Positions 16,413 through 25,553 are shown, counted from the stretch's first letter. The stretch is 64,000 nt of DNA from an uncultured Microscilla sp. (GCF_947493425.1 NZ_CANLRP010000024.1:1-64000); one strand, 5' to 3'. Notes: generated by a model not told the origin, from the sequence alone. Numbers and translations are program-made.

Positions 16413-18752
16413 TTATAGTCTGTATCGGATGGTCAGTAAATAATTTCTGGTAAGCCCTGGGAAAAACTGATTACCATAAATAGCATCTCGGAAATAGATT
16501 TGGTCGGTAATATTGTTTATATTTAACCTTATTTCTCCTTTCCCAAAATTATAAAAGATGCTACCATCCAATATGGTATAAGCAGGTAGTGCATAAGTGT
16601 TGTTGGCAGCGGTGAAGTTTTTACCCGTATGGTAAAGCCCTGCGCTTATCCCAAATCCTCGTAGTAAACCCTTGGGTATCTCGTAGTTTGCCCAGAAATT
16701 GGCCAAGTGATCTGGAGCATAAGCAATGCGATTGCCTGCCAAAGGATTCGTTGCATCTCCTTCAAACTCCCTGATACTAATATCAGTATAGGCATACCCT
16801 GCATTAATGGTAAAACCATCCAGAGGAGAAGCATTCACTTCTATTTCTACTCCTTTAGAATCAGCTGAACCTACCTGGCGAAACACACCACCCCCCAGAT
16901 TTTCTACAATATTGTTTTTACGCAGGTAAAAGCCCGAAAGGGTCATTGTAAGGTAAGTACTGAGGTAGTAACGGCTCCCTATTTCGGCCTGAAAACCTGT
17001 CTCAGGATCAAAGACCTGCCCATCGCCAGTGATTCTACGGGAAGGCTTAAAATAAGTAGAGTATCCGCTGAATATGGAAAATTGTTCAATGGGCTCATAA
17101 ACCAACCCTGCACGATACGTAAGTGCTTGTGAAGGAATGTTGGTTTTTTCACCCTCAGAAATTACATTGCGGCTGACATCTACCTCATCATCAAAGTAAG
17201 TCCCGTTAAAAATGTCATACCTTAAACCAATCAATGCTTTCAGGTGATTACCGATGTTGAGCCAATCTTGCACGTAAATTCCATGTACGTTTTCTAACTT
17301 TGCCTGGTAGCGGGTATCTCGATGATCAATATAGCCCTGATTCAATATCGGATTTTGTACGGCAACTGTGGTAAATTTACCTTCACCAAATATATCACCT
17401 CGGTACGTTTTTCGATCCATGAGGCTAATTGAATAACCTACCAATAGCTTCTGCTCTATGTTACCAATACTAAAATCATGGGTAAGCTCCAATTGGTTTT
17501 GTAGTGGCTTGGTGCGGTGATTGAAATAAAATGGGAAAGAACGCGTAAGCGAATCCTGGGTGGCATTGAAAGTGAGTTCCTCGGTAGAGAAGTAATCTAT
17601 GTCATCCCAATAGTATGAAAGTTGGTTAGAAATTTTGGTGCTTTTAGACAATTGCTTTACATAACGTACTTGAAAATCATAACGGGTATGATTAAGGAAA
17701 TCCTGTGGGTCATTATATCGATTATTAATGTTCATACCAGGCACCAGTGAGCCATTTTCCAATACAGGCAAACCAGTATCAGTATCATAGGTATCTTTAT
17801 TTAAACCCATTCTGATGTCTAATATTTCACCATCGCGAGGGCGGTATTGGACAGCGGCATAAAAATTATTAGTATTGGTGCCATAGTCGCGAAAACCATC
17901 CGACTCTGAAAGCCCAAAATCAACACGATATGACCACTTAGAATTAATGGGACCTCCCGCCCCAGCTTGTAACCTTCGGGTATTGAAGCTACCATAAGCA
18001 GCTGAGAAATCGGCTGTAAACACAGGACTAGGCTGATTTCTTACGATGTTGATGACTCCTCCCAAGGCCGAATGTCCGAAAAGTACAGAGGCCGGACCTT
18101 TCAATACTTCTATACGTTCTACATTAGCCAGGTTGGTACTGGGGGCACTTGTAGATATATTATGTCGTTCATCCCTTACCCCATCAGTAAGTAAGACAAA
18201 ATTGTTGAATCCACGGATGTGAAAAGTCTGAAAGCCCCCATAGCGATTGATTGGGCGAACTCCAGGAGTACTTTTGACCGCTTCGCCCAAATCATCTACT
18301 CCACGTTGTACCATCAGTTGCTTAGACACAGTATTGGCTGTAATTGGCAAATATTTGAGCGGAACATCTATTTTGTTAAGGCTTTCACTTACCCACTCTC
18401 GTTTACCACGTACTTGTATTTCATTCAAGCGCGTGTTTTTTTCGCTCAGGTTCAAGTTTACTTCACTTGTAGCTCCAGCGGTGACTGTGACTTCTTGCTT
18501 AATGGTTTGGTAGCCAATTCTGGAAACAATCAGCTTGTAAGTACCCGTTGGAACATTGTCAATAGTAAACACTCCTAAACTATTGGTAGTGCTGCCCAGG
18601 TTGGCACCCTCCAGAAGCAAACTCACATAGTGAAGGTTGTTGCCTTCTTTCGTCTTAACGGTGCCCGAAATGGTTCCTGTATTTTGCTGGGAATAAGCGG
18701 AAAATGAGGTTAAAAGAATTAAAATCAAAAGGTAGCGCAGGCTATTCATCAT
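16413..18752 (-). CDS. TonB-dependent siderophore receptor
   Basis: 779 residues. I place the start at the ATG at 18752 because it gives a clean signal peptide (MMNSLRYLLILILLTSFSAY); an ATG at 18809 would add 19 polar residues. Residues about 25-110 are a carboxypeptidase-regulatory-like domain (GTISGTVKTKEGNNL, then TSEVNLNLSE). The plug follows at about 130-250 (STPGVRPINRYGGFQTFHIRGF, VERIEVLKGPASVLFGHSA, GGVINIVRN) and the rest is a barrel ending NYLLTIRYRL. The plug has the siderophore-receptor pattern (IRGF, LKGPASVLFG). It imports a ferric chelate powered by TonB. No STN domain is present, so it should not signal through FecR. The likely promoter and operator lie about 470 bases upstream. 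Confidence 0.92.
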   Translation of the reverse strand: MMNSLRYLLILILLTSFSAYSQQNTGTISGTVKTKEGNNLHYVSLLLEGANLGSTTNSLGVFTIDNVPTGTYKLIVSRIGYQTIKQEVTVTAGATSEVNLNLSEKNTRLNEIQVRGKREWVSESLNKIDVPLKYLPITANTVSKQLMVQRGVDDLGEAVKSTPGVRPINRYGGFQTFHIRGFNNFVLLTDGVRDERHNISTSAPSTNLANVERIEVLKGPASVLFGHSALGGVINIVRNQPSPVFTADFSAAYGSFNTRRLQAGAGGPINSKWSYRVDFGLSESDGFRDYGTNTNNFYAAVQYRPRDGEILDIRMGLNKDTYDTDTGLPVLENGSLVPGMNINNRYNDPQDFLNHTRYDFQVRYVKQLSKSTKISNQLSYYWDDIDYFSTEELTFNATQDSLTRSFPFYFNHRTKPLQNQLELTHDFSIGNIEQKLLVGYSISLMDRKTYRGDIFGEGKFTTVAVQNPILNQGYIDHRDTRYQAKLENVHGIYVQDWLNIGNHLKALIGLRYDIFNGTYFDDEVDVSRNVISEGEKTNIPSQALTYRAGLVYEPIEQFSIFSGYSTYFKPSRRITGDGQVFDPETGFQAEIGSRYYLSTYLTMTLSGFYLRKNNIVENLGGGVFRQVGSADSKGVEIEVNASPLDGFTINAGYAYTDISIREFEGDATNPLAGNRIAYAPDHLANFWANYEIPKGLLRGFGISAGLYHTGKNFTAANNTYALPAYTILDGSIFYNFGKGEIRLNINNITDQIYFRDAIYGNQFFPGLTRNYLLTIRYRL

Positions 18753-18925
18753 TTGAGTTATATGTTTATGTTGTATAAAATATGTTTGCATTTTGATAGT
18801 ATTATTCATCAGTTAGAGCTTGTTTAAAGCGGTCGTTTACAGGAGGTTTTATGATGAATTTTTGGATTAGGTGCGTCAAATTTTGAAGAACCGATGGCTA
18901 GAGCTATGCTGTGCCGAGTTTATAA

Positions 18926-19044
18926 ATCCCGAACTTGTTTCGGGGCTCTGCCAACGGCTAAATTTGACAATATATAATTATAAAAGTCGCGTAAAAGACC
19001 TAATCAATGAACCGAGCCGAAGGCGAGCTCTGCCTTTTGGCTAA
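18926..19044. repeat. Repeat modules upstream of the siderophore-receptor gene
   Basis: ATCCCGAACTTGTTTCGGGG (18926-18945) and GAGCTCTGCCTTTTGGCTAA (19025-19044) are near-identical to modules at 14682 and 14540 on the other side of the operon. GCTATGCTGTGCCGAG at about 18904 also matches GCTTTGCTGCGCCGAG near 14528. They fall in the predicted long 5' leader of the receptor mRNA. No gene is seen in 18810-19580. Confidence 0.75.
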
Positions 19045-19226
19045 TTTTAAACAAGCTCTTAATCGCCCAAAAGCAAATAGCCTCACGGTATTTTCAATTT
19101 GACATTGGGTACTTACTCTTCTTGTGTAATGAAGCCAGGGCAGAGAGTAGCAGTAGTGTGCTAAAACATTGCTTTAGCTGCAATTCACCAAGCCTGAAAT
19201 ATATGTTTGTAGCATTTTTCAGGATG

Positions 19227-19257
19227 CAAAACTAGCTAAATAATATACTAAATGCAA
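19227..19257 (-). promoter_or_regulatory. Predicted Bacteroidota-type promoter for the siderophore receptor/PepSY operon
   Basis: Read on the minus strand, TTG (19257-19255) is followed after 20 bases by TAGTTTTG (19234-19227), fitting the -33 TTG / -7 TAnnTTTG pattern of Bacteroidota housekeeping promoters. It points towards the receptor gene. The predicted leader would be about 470 bases long, which is unusual. The -33 element lies inside a large dyad. Confidence 0.55.
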
Positions 19258-19287
19258 CAGTGTTGTATATACAATATTGTTGCATTT
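19250..19287. promoter_or_regulatory. 38-bp dyad overlapping the predicted promoter, possible operator
   Basis: The left arm AAATGCAACAGTGTTGTA and the right arm TACAATATTGTTGCATTT pair over 18 bases with two G-T pairs and a two-base centre. The left arm itself contains the small palindrome CAACAGTGTTG. It covers the predicted -33 box, as expected for a repressor or activator site. It does not match the Fur consensus, so the regulator is unknown. Confidence 0.6.
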
Positions 19288-19580
19288 TTAATGATATTTA
19301 GTTTGCCATCATTTATTTGGTGTGAAAAGGTAGCAGTATTGTGCTTTTCTAGTAGATATGGATGGTCGATTTTATCAAAAAGACCTAAACAGATGAAGTG
19401 ATTTAAAGTTCAGTCCCTAGTACCTTAAATACTAAATACCTAACCCATTATTTCGGCGATTTTTGCCCACTGACTTTACTTAAAAAAACTTGCGTAGCTA
19501 AGGCTATGCGCGATTTTTGAAGTTCGTCAGAAAACAAAACTCATCCCAAATAATAGCGCATTTACTTAATGTTTAAGGTA

Positions 19581-22109
19581 CTAGTCCCCCCCATAAACCC
19601 TGCTTACCCAAACCTTGAGCCGATCGGTATATTGGTAGTCCCTTGTTCCTTCGTGGATGAATTGATTACGGAGTGCATTCAAATCGCGGTCTTGTTTGCC
19701 CAATTGATCTGCTGCGGCAAAAAATTCAGAAATTTGACCTGTGTCAATCAAATACAATAAGTGCTTGAGCGAAGCAGGTTGGCTTGCTATACCATGTAGC
19801 AGATCGGCAATAGCCATGTGGGTACGATTGAGGCAACGAATGTGCGTGTCGCCGTCTTGCAAACAGTTTTGCAGGTGTTGGTAGTCAAAGTTGTCCGTTT
19901 TGCCTGTAGTACAAACTTCACAAGAGCAGGGAATCTTCTCATGTAGCAAGTCTTTGCCCAAATGCAATTGTTGGTGGAGGTAATCAAAATGATGACGAAC
20001 AGTGCTCAATAGTTCGCTGGTTTGCTTGCCCCAAATAGCTATCTGAATGGTTTTAATGGCAGGCACATCGTTTAAGCTGATCAAAGCCTGACTTTGATCA
20101 GCCTTGAGTATGACCCCATTTTTCCAAAAAAGTTCTTCTTTGATCAGGTAATGTATTCGGCAAATAAACCGACTGAATATACCTTTAGGCATAAACTCAT
20201 AATGGTATTCAAACCGCAAAACCTTTGACAAAGGTGGGGTGTTGTCGGGCAACACAACGGGGGCAGGCGCCAATACCGGAAGGCGTTCAGGCACAATGTA
20301 TTCATTGGTGTTGTTCAGGCGAAAGACCAGCTCGAACCGCTCCATAATGCCTAACAAAAAATGATGTTTATCGTCGAAACAAGCCTCGTTCCAAACCTCG
20401 TCTAATCGCTTGTCAGTAAACTTGCCCTGTTCGAGAACCAAATAGTGGTCAAGCAGTTGATAAGCGGCTTTAGTAGCCCATTCGGGCTTAAGCACCACTG
20501 TATCTTTGAGTTCGGGAGCGTTTTTGAAGTGTAAAATTACTCCAATGTCGTGGAGTTGCTGCGCTAAAAAACGCGCATCTTCGCGGCTCAGCCCTTGTTC
20601 GTAGCAAACGCGCATATAGTCTTTATGCCCTATGTAATCATCTGGGTGGTTTTCCAGGGTTTCGCGTACCGCAAAACGATCTTTGTTCCATATTTCACGG
20701 GTGTTGGGCAATTTAAGCAGTTCATCTATCACCATTTGACGCAAAGTATCGATGCCTTCCCCTGTTTTACACGAGGTTTTGACAAAATCTATAATGTTAG
20801 GAAAAGCTTTGCGCCAGTTTTGGCGGTTAATGTCAGTGCGGTACTCATCTATCTTATTTTGCACTACAATAATGGGCGCTTTGTCTGATAACAGCGTAAC
20901 AATATGGAGCCAATAATTAAATTTAGATTGGGCTTCGTCTTTGCGGGCGTCCCATACGAACACATACACCGAGTTTTTGGTCAGAAAAAATTGGTGGGTG
21001 CCATAGTTGATCTCCTGCCCGGCAAAATCCCAAATATTTGCCACAAAATCTACTGCCTTGTCTTCACGTTTTGCGTTGGGCAGCTTCCAATGCTTGATTT
21101 GGATGCCCTTGGTGCTTTCTCTGCCTTCCCGAAATTCATAGTTGGGTTGGCTGAGCGCTTCAGCAAGTTCGGTTTTGCCTACTTCGCCTACTCCCACAAA
21201 AATAAGCTTGGCTTCATTGAGTTCACGTTGTTTGATTTTTTTGTTCACCGACACCAAGTAGTTTTTTATACCTTCTAAGCCTTGCTTAAGTATTTCAGCG
21301 GGTATATTGTTAAGCATATTGCCACCCAGGTTCAAGGTTTTTAAAGCAGGCAAAGCCTTCAGCCAGGGCAAAGAAACCTGCTCGATTTGGTTGAACCTAA
21401 GATCTAGGTAAGTGAGTTGTTCTGCTGTACTATTGGGTATTATTTCAGTGATTTGATTGTAAGAGAGCCAAATTGTACGCAAACGATGGCACTTGGGAAG
21501 GACAAATGCCTGAGCAATTTTATTGTTCATGATACTTAGTCGCTTAAGCTGGTGCAGCCCCGTCAGAGCTTCTACATTGTTGAGCTGGTTGGTGTCTAAA
21601 AACAACTCCTCTAGTTGAGTAAGGGCGGCAATGGGTTCTATTTCAGTAATTTGATTGTGGCTTGCAAACAAGTAGGTGAGCTGGGGCAGGTTTTCTAATG
21701 CCTTAAGACTCATAAGTTGGTTGTGCCCTATATCCAGGCGTTTGAGCGCTTTCAGTTGCAACAAAGGTTGTAGGCTTTTGATGCTCCAGGGAGCTTCGCT
21801 GTTGCCTTGAGCAATGAATGTATGCAAGTGAGGAGGTAAATAAGCAGGTAGTTGGGTAAGGTGATTGGGGGCTTGAGTATTGCTGGAAAAAACCAAGGGC
21901 AACCTTTCTTCTACAACATCATTTATCCAATTGCTCGAAAAATTCAATACCCTTGTATGGATACATTTTGCCAACAACTTTAGTTCAGGCTCGTTACCCC
22001 TCAGCCCACAGTTGCCCAAGTCAAGCACTGGTTTTTTAAGTTCGATACTTTCAAGGATGAGTTGCTCAGCAAGTGTGCCCATAAACGTGGTTTTATTCAA
22101 TTGGTTCAA
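19581..22109 (-). CDS. Roco protein: LRR-Roc GTPase-COR
   Basis: 842 residues. About nine leucine-rich repeats at about 45-290 (LKRLDIGHNQLMSL, LTYLFASHNQITEI, LEELFLDTNQLNNV). The Roc GTPase domain is at about 300-470: P-loop GVGEVGKTE (about 304-312), switch II WDFAGQE (about 361-367) and the NKID base motif (about 415-418). The COR dimerisation domain runs about 480-700. A Cys-rich piece (CSCEVC at about 726-731) and a last 90 residues of helical character follow (LIDTGQISEFFAAADQLG, RNQFIHEGTRDYQYTDR). No kinase or TIR domain is seen. The tail may be an adaptor domain that recruits a partner (inference). It is transcribed divergently from tesB. Bacterial Roco proteins cycle between dimer and monomer with nucleotide state (known for the family). 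Confidence 0.9.
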   Translation of the reverse strand: MNQLNKTTFMGTLAEQLILESIELKKPVLDLGNCGLRGNEPELKLLAKCIHTRVLNFSSNWINDVVEERLPLVFSSNTQAPNHLTQLPAYLPPHLHTFIAQGNSEAPWSIKSLQPLLQLKALKRLDIGHNQLMSLKALENLPQLTYLFASHNQITEIEPIAALTQLEELFLDTNQLNNVEALTGLHQLKRLSIMNNKIAQAFVLPKCHRLRTIWLSYNQITEIIPNSTAEQLTYLDLRFNQIEQVSLPWLKALPALKTLNLGGNMLNNIPAEILKQGLEGIKNYLVSVNKKIKQRELNEAKLIFVGVGEVGKTELAEALSQPNYEFREGRESTKGIQIKHWKLPNAKREDKAVDFVANIWDFAGQEINYGTHQFFLTKNSVYVFVWDARKDEAQSKFNYWLHIVTLLSDKAPIIVVQNKIDEYRTDINRQNWRKAFPNIIDFVKTSCKTGEGIDTLRQMVIDELLKLPNTREIWNKDRFAVRETLENHPDDYIGHKDYMRVCYEQGLSREDARFLAQQLHDIGVILHFKNAPELKDTVVLKPEWATKAAYQLLDHYLVLEQGKFTDKRLDEVWNEACFDDKHHFLLGIMERFELVFRLNNTNEYIVPERLPVLAPAPVVLPDNTPPLSKVLRFEYHYEFMPKGIFSRFICRIHYLIKEELFWKNGVILKADQSQALISLNDVPAIKTIQIAIWGKQTSELLSTVRHHFDYLHQQLHLGKDLLHEKIPCSCEVCTTGKTDNFDYQHLQNCLQDGDTHIRCLNRTHMAIADLLHGIASQPASLKHLLYLIDTGQISEFFAAADQLGKQDRDLNALRNQFIHEGTRDYQYTDRLKVWVSRVYGGD

Positions 22110-22327
22110 GCATTTAGAGAGGCAATATAAACCTTAAACAAGTTCGGTAAAAAAAATACCAGGAAAAGATAGTAGGCAATGGGTGTGGCAGACACTTTTG
22201 GGGTAGACAAACCAGTTTACACCCATTAGGGTATGAAAAAGCCTAACTTTAGCTTACTTTTACGCCCTTGGTAATATTATAGCCAGGCAAGTAGTGACCG
22301 TATATCGCCTGTAAAAAATAAAGAAAT

Positions 22328-23158
22328 ATGATAGATAAACTGAAGCCTGAAAAGATCGAACAAAATATTTATAGAGGGGCAGCTTTTGGCACAGAAAAAG
22401 GAACCGTTTTTGGTGGTTTTGCTTTGGCGCAAGCCTTGTATGCCTGCGGAATGACCGTGCCCGAAGACCGTTCGTTGCACTCGCTCCATTCCTACTTTAT
22501 TTTACCGGGCGATGCGACCGCTCCTATAGTATACGATATTGACCGTATCCGTGATGGTAGGAGCTTTACTACGCGTCGGGTGGTAGCCATTCAGCACGGC
22601 AGACCTATTTTTAACCTATCGGCATCGTTTCAAATCAAAGAAGAAGGCCTAAGCCACCAAGTGAGCAAACCAGAAGTGCCCACTCCCGAAAACTTTCGAC
22701 CTACTTACGAACTGGCTGCTAAAGATGACTCTCCTGCCCGTTTTTGGGTCAATTATATTACCCAACAAATTCGTCCACTTGATTTTAGAATTGTACAACC
22801 CATCGACCGTGAACAGTTTCCAATAAAAAAACACGTATGGTTTAAGGCAGATCAAGCCTTAGGCGACGATTTGTTGTTGCATCAAACAGTATTGGCGTGC
22901 GCCTCTGACTATACTTTTTTGAGTTCTTCGCTAGAGCCTCACCTTAAGCAAAACCCCAAGCTTAAGTTTCGCCTTGCCACCATTGACCATTCGGTTTGGT
23001 TGCATCGCCCTTTTCGGGTAGACGAATGGCTTTTGTTTAGCCACGAAAGCCACAATGCGTATGGCGCAAGAGGATTCAACCAAGGACATATCTATGCCCA
23101 AGATGGTACTTTGGTAGCTTCGCTTACTCAAGAAAACCTCATGCGGGTAATGGAGTAA
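22328..23158 (+). CDS. tesB: Acyl-CoA thioesterase II
   Basis: 276 residues with the double hotdog fold of TesB. It hydrolyses acyl-CoA to free acid and CoA in the cytosol. The C-terminal half fits E. coli TesB closely: TIDHSVWLHRPFRVDEWLLFSHES at about 217-240 holds the catalytic Asp, AYGARGFNQGHIYAQDG follows, and VASLTQENLMR holds the catalytic Gln. The first hotdog has RDGRSFTTRRVVAIQHGRPIF. The start is a clear ATG. It is unlinked to the other fatty-acid genes at the window start but fits the same metabolism. A near-perfect palindrome follows the stop. Confidence 0.93.
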   Translation: MIDKLKPEKIEQNIYRGAAFGTEKGTVFGGFALAQALYACGMTVPEDRSLHSLHSYFILPGDATAPIVYDIDRIRDGRSFTTRRVVAIQHGRPIFNLSASFQIKEEGLSHQVSKPEVPTPENFRPTYELAAKDDSPARFWVNYITQQIRPLDFRIVQPIDREQFPIKKHVWFKADQALGDDLLLHQTVLACASDYTFLSSSLEPHLKQNPKLKFRLATIDHSVWLHRPFRVDEWLLFSHESHNAYGARGFNQGHIYAQDGTLVASLTQENLMRVME

Positions 23159-23166
23159 TATGTTTT

Positions 23167-23199
23167 GCAAGGTGCCAAACTCTAGAGTTGGCACCTTGC
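23167..23199. terminator. Long palindrome after tesB, probable transcript end
   Basis: GCAAGGTGCCAA and TTGGCACCTTGC pair perfectly, with a further inner ACTCTAGAGT. It begins 9 bases after the tesB stop. No T-run follows, so it may work as an mRNA end-stabiliser rather than a classical terminator. Confidence 0.6.
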
Positions 23200-23357
23200 T
23201 ATGCCAATCTTCCTAAAGCTCATAAAAACTACCTCTCCTACAACACTAACCTTTCCCTCTTTTTTTTCGTTTTCTTTTATAATACAATAGCCCGCAGCAT
23301 TCACTCGATCGCTTCTACAACCTCAAGAACTTTGACTAAAATTACTGTGGAGTATTG

Positions 23358-23589
23358 ATAATAAATTAGGAGTGTACGAAGTCTTGTAATCATCTGATAA
23401 TAAGTATTTTGCAAGGTTAAAGCGAACAAAAACAAGGTTGTTTTCACTTTTAAAAGGTGTTTTATACGCTCATTTTTGCTCTTTGCTAGGGCGACCACAA
23501 GGGTAGCCCCTACAATTAACACCTTGATTTATATGTAAATATTTGTATATCAAGGATTTTAAAAACTTCGTACACTCCTAATAATAAAT
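23358..23589. mobile_element. MITE-like element: 16-bp TIRs with 9-bp target duplication
   Basis: The element spans 23367-23580 (214 bp). Its ends TAGGAGTGTACGAAGT (23367-23382) and ACTTCGTACACTCCTA (23565-23580) are perfect inverted repeats. The outer flanks 23358-23366 and 23581-23589 are both ATAATAAAT, a 9-bp target site duplication. There is no transposase inside. A small hairpin AGGGCGACCACAAGGGTAGC (from 23488) lies near the right side. It should have been moved by a transposase supplied in trans; the family cannot be named from this window. Confidence 0.88.
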
Positions 23590-23603
23590 AAGCAATCAAA
23601 CTT

Positions 23604-24272
23604 ATGGCAGATATTTTTAATTTAATCATTGTATTGGTGTCCAGCATTGCGGCTGTGGCGATAAGCATCTATTTTATTTTAAATGCCTTCAAATCCTTAG
23701 AAGATGGAGGAGGCATTTTAGTGCTTATTATTTCCTTGCCAATTGCCCTAACAATGTTTGTTGGAGGAGGAATGGGATTACTTTGGCTACTATCTCAGGT
23801 ACCAGGCAATGCATTGATGGTGAGTATAGCCATTATTGTAATTGTCAGCGTAGCGTATTTGTTCAAGCAGAGCAAATTGAGTCTTGCCAACGTTTGGGCA
23901 AGCACAGTATCTACACTGGTGCAATCTGTCAAAGTTTTTTCCAAAATGCTCTTTTGGTTAGCTTTGGCTATAGGCATTGGCTGGCTTGCCCTTGTACTAC
24001 TTGATTCATTTTGGAATACTACCGATACTATATCAATAGTATCGATATTGATATTTATTTTCAGTGCCTTATACTTGTTAAAGTTCAACTTCAATTTCAA
24101 CTTTTTTTTAAAAAGAAAAGCCACTATACGGGCAGCCCCACCCAAGCAACCCACCTTGAACTCTATTGAGAAAAAAGCCAATCAATTATGGAAAAATGCT
24201 GAGCCTAAGAACGACTCCGAAGAGTTTTGGACACAATACGAAAGCTTGATTCAACAGGTGAAAAAAATGTAG
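23604..24272 (+). CDS. Membrane protein with C-terminal LW/FW box
   Basis: 222 residues, family not recognised. Four to five hydrophobic helices occupy about 8-28, 38-60, 68-88, 110-132 and 143-160. A basic stretch follows (FFLKRKATIRAAPPK) and the protein ends with ANQLWKNAEPKNDSEEFWTQYESLIQQVKKM, the same box seen at the N termini of the proteins at 6.4-8.1 kb. The MITE-like element lies 15 bases upstream of its ATG, so its promoter may be inside or created by the element. The box at the opposite end suggests that it is a portable interaction module. Confidence 0.7.
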   Translation: MADIFNLIIVLVSSIAAVAISIYFILNAFKSLEDGGGILVLIISLPIALTMFVGGGMGLLWLLSQVPGNALMVSIAIIVIVSVAYLFKQSKLSLANVWASTVSTLVQSVKVFSKMLFWLALAIGIGWLALVLLDSFWNTTDTISIVSILIFIFSALYLLKFNFNFNFFLKRKATIRAAPPKQPTLNSIEKKANQLWKNAEPKNDSEEFWTQYESLIQQVKKM

Positions 24273-24533
24273 GTTGAGTTGCCAAGTTCTGGGAACTGGG
24301 TTTTGGAGCTATTCATTGTCCACTGTCAACGGACAACGATAGAAGCTATCAACTTTAAAACTATCAAGTAAATTTATTTTTTTAGAAAAAACTTTTGTAT
24401 ATTTAATTCACTCATTTTAAAGCATTTAAGACTCATATTTGGGAACGTTGAAAAATAAATTGTAAAAAATACTCCAGTGCAAACCACCACCTTTGTATAG
24501 CTAATCAAACAAGTAAACTAATAAGGTGTATTT

Positions 24534-25553
24534 ATGAGTAAGTTTAGTGAACCCATTTCTGACGAATATTGCGTAGAGCTGCTGGAAAGCAAGCAATACG
24601 ATGCAATACTGAGGGAATATCAGGGTTACATCAGAGAGAAAGTAGAAGCTTACCTAAGGGGGTTTCCTTATTATAATCAATTCAAGGATGACTTTTTTCA
24701 GGAAGTATACCTACATTTGTACTCCAGCTCTTTGCCCAGCCCTTCATTTTTAAAAGCCTGTAAAAAAGGCATCTCCTTTAAGTTTTATCTGGCAAAATCT
24801 GTTCGTAACAAGCTCAATACACTATTGGCGCAGGAAAAAAACAAACGCGAAAAAATTGTTTCAGTTAACAACCTGTTTGGAAGCGAAGAAGAAGAACGCA
24901 ACGACCGGAGCCACAACCTGATGCCCGACAAAAGTTATAAGAACCAAACCGAATCACAAGATTTATTGGGACAACTTAAAACAATGTTTGGAGACTTCCT
25001 TACTTCATTTTTGGCAACCTTTCCTAAAATTGGCTACAAACTTATTTTACTGTTAAAGCTTCAGGCAAGGGCTATCATTACCGAATTTGACTTGTTGAAC
25101 TGCTTCCCTGGAATGAAAAGTCAGGACATGAAAAAGTTGCAGGAAGCCTTGGGTGAAGATACCGACTACCGACACAAAGAAGACCGTGATTTGTTTCACA
25201 TCATTCATCCTTATTTTCAGAAATACCGCCAGGAAAAAGGGTCGCCTCAGGCGATTCAACGGTGGGTAAACCAACACATAAGCGGTGATAAGTATAAAAA
25301 GGGAATAATAGATGACCTGGAGATCAAAGATGGTGAACAGGTGTTTAGAATCAACGATAAAAAACTTTTTGCTGATTTTTTATATGAATACTTTAGTACC
25401 TCTAGCGATCATTCGACACAAGCTGCCAATACGGTCGAAGAAGAACCTGAGCCTAAGGTGATTGCCCTCAAGCCCAGAACAAGCGCTTCGGCAAAACGGC
25501 AAATCATAGGACGAAAATTTTCGCTTGCTGCATTAAGAATAGGTATTAGCTGA
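24534..25553 (+). CDS. Divergent ECF-like sigma factor
   Basis: 339 residues. Residues about 45-105 fit sigma region 2: FKDDFFQEVYLHLYSS, then ISFKFYLAKSVRNKLNTLLAQEKNKREK. A region 4 helix-turn-helix is not obvious; the part at about 160-205 (FPKIGYKLILLLKLQARAIITEF) may be a much diverged one. A further 120 residues follow, with PQAIQRWVNQHISGDKYKKGI. It is much longer than the usual 170-200. It stops only 28 bases before the ATG of the zinc-finger/WD40 protein, so the pair should be sigma and anti-sigma. The intergenic region 24273-24533 shows no other feature. Confidence 0.72.
   Translation: MSKFSEPISDEYCVELLESKQYDAILREYQGYIREKVEAYLRGFPYYNQFKDDFFQEVYLHLYSSSLPSPSFLKACKKGISFKFYLAKSVRNKLNTLLAQEKNKREKIVSVNNLFGSEEEERNDRSHNLMPDKSYKNQTESQDLLGQLKTMFGDFLTSFLATFPKIGYKLILLLKLQARAIITEFDLLNCFPGMKSQDMKKLQEALGEDTDYRHKEDRDLFHIIHPYFQKYRQEKGSPQAIQRWVNQHISGDKYKKGIIDDLEIKDGEQVFRINDKKLFADFLYEYFSTSSDHSTQAANTVEEEPEPKVIALKPRTSASAKRQIIGRKFSLAALRIGIS

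Noticed and set aside
19250-19287. Fur box for the iron operon
   Set aside because: The palindrome does not fit GATAATGATAATCATTATC; kept only as a dyad with unknown regulator.
23301-23522. Minus-strand frame starting MLIVGATLVVALAK
   Set aside because: It lies over the MITE-like element and its inner hairpin; this peptide is a typical product of a repeat palindrome, not of a gene.
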